This document shows positions 58,440 to 64,000 of a stretch of 64,000 nucleotides of DNA, piece after piece (the first letter of the stretch is position 1; each line of letters starts with the position of its first letter). The DNA comes from Erythrobacter sp. SDW2 (GTDB taxonomy: Bacteria > Pseudomonadota > Alphaproteobacteria > Sphingomonadales > Sphingomonadaceae). The position numbers were made by a program, and so were the translations under genes. Location of the stretch: the NCBI RefSeq assembly GCF_021431965.1, contig NZ_CP090370.1, forward strand, positions 1,550,001 through 1,614,000, written 5' to 3'. Below the pieces are notes generated by a model that ran no database searches, had not been told where the DNA came from, and saw nothing but the letters and a program-made list of their open reading frames with translations.

Positions 58440-59245
58440 TGCGCGAAACCGCCTATGCCAAGATCAACCTGGCGCTGCATGTGCGGCGGCGGCGGGAGGA
58501 TGGGTATCACGAGCTCGAGACCCTTTTTGCTTTTGTCGACCAAGGCGATCAGCTGACGGCGCAAGCGGCTGGGCACGACACGCAGGAAACCGTGGGCGAA
58601 TTCGGCGGGGCGCTTACCGATCCGTTCGACAATATCGTGATGCGCGCACTCGGCGCACTACCTCGACCTGACGGGCTCGCAATCACACTCGAAAAAAACC
58701 TTCCCGTTGCCGCTGGGCTTGGCGGGGGATCGGCCGATGCGGGGGCTATCTTCCGGATGGTCGAGCGGGCGCATGGCCTGCCCGGTGACTGGCGTGAACG
58801 CGCGGCGAAGCTGGGGGCCGACGTGCCCGCCTGCGTCGACAGCCGGGCCTGCATCGGGCGCGGGACGGGGACCGAGCTGGAGCCCATCGACAATGACCTC
58901 GCGGGAATGGCGGTGCTGCTCGTCAATCCGCGTGTGCCACTCAGCACTGCGCCGGTGTTCAAGGCATGGGACGGGTTGGATCGCGGGCCGATGCCTTCGG
59001 GCAGCGTGCGCGACATCGCATTGGGCGGGCGCAACGACCTCGAAGCCCCTGCCATCGCACAATGTCCGGTGATCGCCGATGTGCTGGCGGCCCTGTTGGA
59101 AGCAAACCCGCTACTCGCCCGTATGTCTGGCTCGGGGGCGACGTGTTTTGCACTCTTTGAAAACGACAATGCCATGCGCGCGGCGGCCGAGCGGATTTCT
59201 ACCGCGCAGCCCGGCTGGTGGCAGATGCAAGGGAAGCTGCGATGA
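58439..59245 (+). CDS. ispE: 4-diphosphocytidyl-2-C-methyl-D-erythritol kinase
   Basis: A protein of 268 residues, the ATP-dependent kinase of the MEP isoprenoid pathway. The N-terminus is RETAYAKINLALHVRRRRED, the GHMP ATP-binding motif PVAAGLGGGSADAGAIFRM (about 88-106) and the C-terminal MSGSGATCFALFE. Two ATGs in tandem occur at 58436 and 58439. GGAAGGA lies too close to the first, so I chose the second. The ribosome-binding site is inside the right repeat of the nuclease cassette, so insertion replaced the native leader. Its stop overlaps the next start (ATGA). Confidence 0.94.
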   Translation: MRETAYAKINLALHVRRRREDGYHELETLFAFVDQGDQLTAQAAGHDTQETVGEFGGALTDPFDNIVMRALGALPRPDGLAITLEKNLPVAAGLGGGSADAGAIFRMVERAHGLPGDWRERAAKLGADVPACVDSRACIGRGTGTELEPIDNDLAGMAVLLVNPRVPLSTAPVFKAWDGLDRGPMPSGSVRDIALGGRNDLEAPAIAQCPVIADVLAALLEANPLLARMSGSGATCFALFENDNAMRAAAERISTAQPGWWQMQGKLR

Positions 59246-59970
59246 TCGACGAGAAACCGTTCCGCCAGGTGGGTGATCCCATCCCCGGCCGGATCGTGTG
59301 CGTTGCCGATCATGCCTCCAATTTCGTGCCCGACGATATCGAGCTGGGCATCGATCCCGCGTTGCTGGGCAATCACATCGCCATCGATATCGGGACCGAG
59401 GGCATCGCCGACAGGCTCGCCCGCCGTCACGGCATCCCCGCGCATATCGCCACCATCAGCCGTCTCGTCTGCGACCTGCACCGCGACGAGGATCACGCTG
59501 GCATCATGCCCACTTCAAGCGACGGGCACCTGATCCCGGGGAACATCGGCGCGGATCTCGAAGAGCGGCTGGAGCGGTTCCACCGGCCGTATCATGCGGC
59601 GCTGGCGGAATGGCTCGACGCCGCGCGGCCCGAGTTGATCGTGGCACTGCACAGCTTCACGCCCAGCCTTGCGACTAGCGACGAGATGCGTCCGTGGCAG
59701 GTCGCGCTGCTCTATAACGAGGACGATCGCGCCGCACGCCACGCCATCCGGCTGTTCGGCGACGAGGGCCTCACGGTCGGCGACAACCAGCCCTATTCGG
59801 GCAAGGCGCTCAACGCCACGATGAATCGCCATGCGGAGGCGCATGGGCGGCCCTACCTCACCATCGAGATCCGCCAGGACCTGATCGGGACCGAGGCCGA
59901 GCAGGCCCGCTGGGCCAAATTGGTGGCCGATGTAGCGCAGCGGACGGCGCTGGCGCTCAAGGGCGGCTAA
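59242..59970 (+). CDS. N-formylglutamate amidohydrolase family protein
   Basis: A protein of 242 residues. Family signatures are IVCVADHASNFVPDDIELGI (metal-site His and Asp region), HIAIDIGTEGIADRLARRHG, DLHRDEDHAGIMPTSSDG, and LIVALHSFTPSLATSDEMRP. It ends TIEIRQDLIGTEAEQARWAK. The enzyme may hydrolyse N-formylglutamate in histidine catabolism, but no hut genes are nearby, so another acyl-amino acid is possible. It overlaps ispE by 4 bp and is likely co-translated. Confidence 0.88.
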   Translation: MIDEKPFRQVGDPIPGRIVCVADHASNFVPDDIELGIDPALLGNHIAIDIGTEGIADRLARRHGIPAHIATISRLVCDLHRDEDHAGIMPTSSDGHLIPGNIGADLEERLERFHRPYHAALAEWLDAARPELIVALHSFTPSLATSDEMRPWQVALLYNEDDRAARHAIRLFGDEGLTVGDNQPYSGKALNATMNRHAEAHGRPYLTIEIRQDLIGTEAEQARWAKLVADVAQRTALALKGG

Positions 59971-60047
59971 CGGCGCGGCCAAGAATTTCTCCTTCGCGCT
60001 CGCGCGCCCAAGGGGTAGGTTCCGCCATCGCGCAACCGGAGTGACCC

Positions 60048-61895
60048 ATGCCCGCCTATCGTTCCCGCACCACCACCCATGGCCGCAACATGGCCGGCGC
60101 GCGCGGCCTGTGGCGCGCGACGGGGATGAAGGACGAGGATTTCGGCAAGCCGATTATCGCCATTGCCAACAGTTTTACCCAGTTTGTCCCCGGACATGTC
60201 CACCTGAAGGACCTGGGCCAGCTGGTCGCCCGCGAGGTCGAGGCCGCCGGCGGCGTGGCCAAGGAATTCAACACCATCGCGGTCGATGACGGGATCGCCA
60301 TGGGGCATGACGGGATGCTCTATTCGCTCCCCAGCCGCGACCTGATTGCCGACAGTGTCGAATACATGACCAATGCCCACTGCGCCGATGCGCTGGTGTG
60401 CATTTCCAATTGCGACAAGATCACGCCGGGGATGCTGATGGCGGCACTGCGCCTCAATATCCCCGTGGTGTTCGTCAGCGGCGGACCGATGGAAGCGGGA
60501 AAGGTGGTGGTCAAGGGCAAGACCGTCGCGCTCGACCTGGTCGATGCCATGGTCGCCGCTGCGGACGACAGCTATTCCGACGAGGACGTTCTCGCGATCG
60601 AACAAGCCGCTTGCCCCACCTGCGGATCGTGCAGCGGCATGTTCACCGCCAATTCGATGAACTGCCTGACCGAGGCATTGGGACTATCGCTTCCCGGCAA
60701 TGGCTCGACATTGGCGACCCATGCCGACCGCGAGGCGCTGTTCAAGCGGGCCGGGCGCCTGGTGGTGACGCTGGCCAAGCGCTACTACGAGGAGGACGAC
60801 GAGAGCGTCCTGCCGCGCAGAATCGCCAGCTTCGAGGCGTTCGAGAACGCCATGAGCCTCGATATCGCCATGGGCGGTTCGACCAACACCGTGCTCCACC
60901 TGCTCGCCGCCGCGCACGAGGCGGGGGTCGATTTCACCATGCAGGATATCGACCGGCTGAGCCGCAAGGTGCCGTGCCTCTCCAAGGTCGCCCCGGCCAA
61001 GAGCGACGTCCACATGGAGGACGTCCACCGCGCCGGCGGGATCATGGCGATCCTCGGCCAGCTCGAGCGTGCCGGACTGCTCCACACCGCTCTGCCGACG
61101 GTGCACAGCCCGACGATGGGCGATGCGCTGGACGATTGGGACATCAGCCGCACGCAGAACAACAAGGTCCACGAATTTTTCGCCGCTGCCCCCGGAGGCG
61201 TGCCAACACAGGTTGCCTTCAGCCAGTCGGCCCGGTGGGAGAGCCTCGATCTCGATCGCGAGAACGGCGTCATTCGCAGCGCCGAGCATGCCTTCAGCAA
61301 GGATGGCGGGCTGGCGGTGCTCTATGGCAATATCGCCGAGGACGGCTGCATCGTGAAAACCGCCGGGGTGGACGAAAGCATCCTCACCTTCAGCGGCCCG
61401 GCCAGGGTCTATGAGAGCCAGGACGATGCCGTCACTGCGATTCTGACCGGGCAAGTGACCGAGGGCGACGTGGTGGTGATCCGTTACGAGGGGCCGAAGG
61501 GCGGGCCGGGGATGCAGGAAATGCTCTACCCGACGAGCTACCTCAAATCGAAGGGACTGGGCGCGGCCTGTGCGCTGCTGACCGACGGGCGCTTTTCCGG
61601 TGGTACCTCGGGCCTTTCCATCGGCCATGTCTCGCCCGAAGCGGCGGAGGGCGGAACAATCGGGCTGGTCGAGGACGGCGATGTGATCGAGATCTCGATT
61701 CCCAACCGGACCATCCACCTTGCCGTCTCCGACGATGTGCTGGCGCAGCGCCGGGCCGTGCAGGAGGCCAAGGGCTGGCACCCCGCCAAGGCGCGTCCGC
61801 GAAAGGTCAGCCAGGCATTGCAGGCCTATGCCATGATGACGACCAGCGCAGCACGCGGTGCGATCCGCGATATTGCACAGCTGAAGCGGAGCTAG
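60048..61895 (+). CDS. ilvD: Dihydroxy-acid dehydratase
   Basis: A protein of 615 residues, a step of branched-chain amino acid synthesis. The N-terminus [20 protein letters not shown] is typical. The iron-sulfur Cys are in [12 protein letters not shown] and [20 protein letters not shown]. Other motifs are [26 protein letters not shown] and [20 protein letters not shown]. There is no attenuator-like leader upstream, and the 77-bp gap shows no regulatory feature beyond a GC-rich stretch and CCGGAGTG before the ATG. A lipoprotein gene follows 1 bp after its stop. Confidence 0.96.
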   Translation: MPAYRSRTTTHGRNMAGARGLWRATGMKDEDFGKPIIAIANSFTQFVPGHVHLKDLGQLVAREVEAAGGVAKEFNTIAVDDGIAMGHDGMLYSLPSRDLIADSVEYMTNAHCADALVCISNCDKITPGMLMAALRLNIPVVFVSGGPMEAGKVVVKGKTVALDLVDAMVAAADDSYSDEDVLAIEQAACPTCGSCSGMFTANSMNCLTEALGLSLPGNGSTLATHADREALFKRAGRLVVTLAKRYYEEDDESVLPRRIASFEAFENAMSLDIAMGGSTNTVLHLLAAAHEAGVDFTMQDIDRLSRKVPCLSKVAPAKSDVHMEDVHRAGGIMAILGQLERAGLLHTALPTVHSPTMGDALDDWDISRTQNNKVHEFFAAAPGGVPTQVAFSQSARWESLDLDRENGVIRSAEHAFSKDGGLAVLYGNIAEDGCIVKTAGVDESILTFSGPARVYESQDDAVTAILTGQVTEGDVVVIRYEGPKGGPGMQEMLYPTSYLKSKGLGAACALLTDGRFSGGTSGLSIGHVSPEAAEGGTIGLVEDGDVIEISIPNRTIHLAVSDDVLAQRRAVQEAKGWHPAKARPRKVSQALQAYAMMTTSAARGAIRDIAQLKRS

Positions 61896-61896
61896 A

Positions 61897-62268
61897 ATGA
61901 GAAGGTGGCTTGTCCTCACCCTGTCGGCACTGCTCGCCACGGCATGTTCGGAGGAACAGGCAACACCGCCACCGCCACCACCGCAGAGCGAGCAAATGCT
62001 CGCCTGCGCCATCGGGCCGGGATCGAACTTCAGCGAGAGCTGCACGCTCCAGAAGTTCGAGCGCGAGGGCGAGACGATCTACCGCGTCAACCACCCGGGC
62101 GGCGGCTTCCGCATGTTCAACGTTGCAGCGGATGGCAGCGGGATGGTGCCGCATGACGGGGCCGATGGCGCGGTCAACGAGCTGGCCGGGGAGCTGCTCG
62201 AAGTGACCGTGGGCGATGAACGCTACCGTTTCCCGATCAAACCCCCGAAACAGGCCAATGCCGAGTAG
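61897..62268 (+). CDS. Small lipoprotein of unknown function
   Basis: A protein of 123 residues. A lipoprotein signal is clear: MRRWLVLTLSALLATAC with lipobox ATAC, then a Pro-rich spacer (six consecutive Pro). The mature part has Cys in LACAIGPGSNFSESCTLQKF, probably a disulfide, and a beta-rich tail (YRVNHPGGGFRMFNVAADGS). I do not recognise the family beyond conserved hypothetical lipoproteins in sphingomonads. It starts 1 bp after ilvD and its end overlaps the next gene by 11 bp. Confidence 0.78.
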   Translation: MRRWLVLTLSALLATACSEEQATPPPPPPQSEQMLACAIGPGSNFSESCTLQKFEREGETIYRVNHPGGGFRMFNVAADGSGMVPHDGADGAVNELAGELLEVTVGDERYRFPIKPPKQANAE

Positions 62269-63661
62269 CGAGTGCCTGCGGCAGGTCCTCACCGTCGCGC
62301 AGATGCAGGCGGCGGAGCAGGCGCTGGTCGATGCCGGGACTTCGGTCGACGAGCTTATGCTGCGCGCCGGGAAAGGTGCGGCGGAGTGGGTCTGGCGCAT
62401 CGGCGGTGGGCGGCCTGTCACCGTGCTCTGCGGCCCCGGCAACAATGGTGGCGACGGTTATGTCATCGCTGCGGAAATCGCGCGGCGCGGCGGCGCGGTG
62501 CGGGTTGTCGCACCGGTTCCGCCGAAAACCGACGCGGCACGCAAGGCTGCCGAGGCCTTCCGCGGCAAGACCATTGCCGAAGCGGACAAGGCCGACGGCG
62601 AAGTGCTGGTCGATTGCCTGTTCGGCAGCGGTCTTTCGCGGCCCCTCTCGGCCGAGCATCGCGCCTTGCTGCGCAGGCTTCGGATGGAACACACGCATAG
62701 CGTGGCGATCGATGTGCCGAGCGGGGTCGGTGCCGATACCGGCGCGTGGCCCGACGGCATGGCGGCGTGGGATTGCACGCTGGCGCTCGGCGCGTGGAAG
62801 CGCGCGCACTGGAGCGGCGAAGCAGCGGTGAAATGCGGAACGCTGAAGCTGATCGATATCGGTATTGGAGACACCGGGACCGCCGAGCGCGTTTCCGGCA
62901 AGCCAAAGCTGGCTCGCCCCGCCTGGAATGCCCACAAGTACCGGCGCGGTCTCGTCGGTATAGTTCCGGGCGCCATGCCAGGGGCGAGTGTGCTCGCCGC
63001 GCATGCCGCGATGGGCGCGGGGGCAGGTTATGTGAAGCTGCTGGCCGATGGGCCGACCGCTGCGCCGCCGCCCGATCTTGTGCTCGAGACAGGGGATCTG
63101 GTGCGGCTCCTGGCGGACGACCGGCTGGGCGCTGTGCTGATCGGCCCGGGGCTGGGTCGGGACGAAGCGGCCCGCTTGCGGCTGGCTGCGGTTCTCGGTT
63201 CCGGCAAGCGGCTGGTCATCGATGCCGATGCCTTGCACTTGCTCGATGACGACTTGCTCGAAGGTGCGGACACCTCGCGGATCGTTGTAACGCCGCATGA
63301 GGGTGAACTGGCCAAGCTCTGCAACAGCTTCGGCATCCAGGCGGGAAGCAAGGGCGACCGTTCCGTCGCACTTAACCAGAGCACCGGGCTTACGGTGCTC
63401 GCCAAGGGCCCGGACACGCTGCTCGCCCACGCCGGCGGCGTGCATTATTTTCCGCAAGGATCGAGCTGGCTGTCGGTCGCGGGCAGCGGTGATGTGCTGG
63501 CGGGCATTATCGCAGCGCGGCTGGCTGGCGGGGCGGACCCGGCGACCGCCGCGAGCGAAGGGGTATGGCTGCACCACGAGGCGGCCCGGGCTGCAGGCGT
63601 GGCTTTCTCTGCTTCGGCTCTGGCGCAAGCAGTGACAGAAGCCCTTGAACATTTCCTCTAA
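62258..63661 (+). CDS. nnrD: Bifunctional NAD(P)H-hydrate epimerase/dehydratase
   Basis: A protein of 467 residues that repairs damaged NAD(P)H hydrates. The N-terminal YjeF_N epimerase domain (1-205) has VLCGPGNNGGDGYVIAAEIA and VAIDVPSGVGADTG. The C-terminal ADP-dependent dehydratase domain (about 220-467) has KYRRGLVGIVPGAMPGASVL, LIGPGLGRDEAARL, VVTPHEGELAKL and VAGSGDVLAGIIAARLAGG. Both active centres look intact. It overlaps the lipoprotein gene. The ATG at 62258 is chosen over 62216, which would add 14 residues inside the lipoprotein gene. Confidence 0.93.
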   Translation: MPSSECLRQVLTVAQMQAAEQALVDAGTSVDELMLRAGKGAAEWVWRIGGGRPVTVLCGPGNNGGDGYVIAAEIARRGGAVRVVAPVPPKTDAARKAAEAFRGKTIAEADKADGEVLVDCLFGSGLSRPLSAEHRALLRRLRMEHTHSVAIDVPSGVGADTGAWPDGMAAWDCTLALGAWKRAHWSGEAAVKCGTLKLIDIGIGDTGTAERVSGKPKLARPAWNAHKYRRGLVGIVPGAMPGASVLAAHAAMGAGAGYVKLLADGPTAAPPPDLVLETGDLVRLLADDRLGAVLIGPGLGRDEAARLRLAAVLGSGKRLVIDADALHLLDDDLLEGADTSRIVVTPHEGELAKLCNSFGIQAGSKGDRSVALNQSTGLTVLAKGPDTLLAHAGGVHYFPQGSSWLSVAGSGDVLAGIIAARLAGGADPATAASEGVWLHHEAARAAGVAFSASALAQAVTEALEHFL

Positions 63662-63668
63662 CCAAGCT

Positions 63669-63761
63669 CCGTTCGCCCTGGGCTTGTCCAAGGGCAGCCC
63701 TGCACAGCCGATGGCGCGCACAGAATGGAGAGCAGGGTTTCGACAAGCTCAGCCCGAACGG
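63669..63761. repeat. Imperfect inverted repeat pair upstream of rlmD
   Basis: Arms at 63669-63695 (CCGTTCGCCCTGGGCTTGTC) and 63735-63761 (reverse complement starts CCGTTCGGGCTGAGCTTGTC) agree at about 20 of 27 positions. The pair fills the 113-bp gap between nnrD and rlmD and is unlike the other repeats in the window. Confidence 0.8.
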
Positions 63762-63774
63762 TTAAGGGGCAGGG

Positions 63775-64000
63775 GTGAGCGAACCCAACGAAATCATCCG
63801 TATTGCTGCGAAGGGCGACGGCGTCACTGCCGCTGGACAGCATGTGCCCGGCGCTGTTCCGGGCGACCGGATTGCTGCAGATGGCCAGTTGATCCCGGGT
63901 CCGCACCACGTCACGCCGCCCTGCCGCCACTTCTCCACTTGCGGCGGGTGCCAACTCCAGCACGCTGATGAGGCGGCGCTGGCGCAGTTCATCACCGAAC
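63775..64000 (+). CDS. rlmD: 23S rRNA (uracil-C5)-methyltransferase, 3' end outside window
   Basis: Only the first 75 residues are seen; the frame is open to the window edge. After a TRAM-like beta region (IRIAAKGDGVTAAGQHVPGA, VPGDRIAADG) comes PPCRHFSTCGGCQLQHA, the C-x5-C-x2-C pattern that binds the 4Fe-4S cluster of RlmD/RumA. The enzyme methylates U1939 of 23S rRNA. The start is GTG at 63775, with AAGGGGCAGGG just upstream next to the inverted repeat pair. A related tRNA-modifying TrmA-like enzyme is less likely because TrmA lacks this cluster. Confidence 0.85.
   Translation, partial: MSEPNEIIRIAAKGDGVTAAGQHVPGAVPGDRIAADGQLIPGPHHVTPPCRHFSTCGGCQLQHADEAALAQFITE

Overview
The window looks like the chromosome of an aerobic alphaproteobacterium of the order Sphingomonadales, most likely Erythrobacteraceae. 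This rests on uniformly high GC, strongly GC-biased third codon positions, and a gene set typical of that group: sdhC-sdhD-sdhA, guaB next to an RsmB-like methyltransferase, korA-korB, a B3 metallo-beta-lactamase beside prmA, and PA0069-type radical SAM. No database search was possible, so the placement is inference. I saw no rRNA, tRNA, CRISPR array, prophage or intact insertion sequence.

Layout. 0-8 kb: a truncated CapA-family gene, recN, a repeat-bounded DUF559 nuclease gene, a lipoprotein hydrolase, a GNAT and ligA. 8-8.7 kb: a small AT-richer orphan gene between two perfect 30-bp direct repeats, one of which is the 3' end of ligA. 8.7-13.7 kb: a class-A beta-lactamase-like lipoprotein and a degenerate CinA protein, facing a minus-strand run of SDR, B3 metallo-beta-lactamase, prmA and crotonase. 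13.8-17.8 kb: sdhCDA without sdhB, a frameshifted gene remnant, and a ParDE toxin-antitoxin pair. 17.8-29.4 kb: M20 peptidase, a BlaI-type repressor with M56 metallopeptidase, YpfJ-like zinc peptidase, 3-hydroxybutyrate dehydrogenase, M28 peptidase, guaB, RsmB-like methyltransferase, a TPR protein, rppH and an HSL-type hydrolase. 29.5-35.7 kb: korA and korB split by an inverted repeat, a GxxExxY nuclease-like gene inside its own inverted repeats, a YdjM-like membrane protein, an empty repeat pair and photolyase. 35.6-44.7 kb: cyclopropane synthase, serine hydrolase, PilZ, SDR, purF, the LolC/E-LolD lipoprotein exporter, glutathione peroxidase and small membrane proteins. 44.8-56.2 kb: dnaE, acyl-CoA ligase, GNAT, DUF411, DUF1330, YbjN-like, radical SAM, moaB, lytic transglycosylase and a cysteine-free UDG-like protein. 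56.3-64 kb: ETF-QO, a second repeat-bounded DUF559 nuclease, ispE, N-formylglutamate amidohydrolase, ilvD, a lipoprotein, the NAD(P)HX repair enzyme and the start of rlmD.

Most genes are housekeeping and tightly packed, with ATGA, GTGA or TAATG junctions. The notable feature is a set of repeat-bounded insertions between or inside these genes. Three small nuclease-like genes (two DUF559/Vsr-like, one GxxExxY) each sit exactly between inverted copies of a family-specific palindromic repeat. Repeat pairs without a nuclease occur in frame inside ligA, in front of phr, between korA and korB, and before rlmD. The nuclease genes borrow start or stop signals from their repeats, and neighbours borrow ribosome-binding sites. 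I propose, as inference, that these are nuclease-carrying and empty forms of small repeat-based mobile or homing modules.
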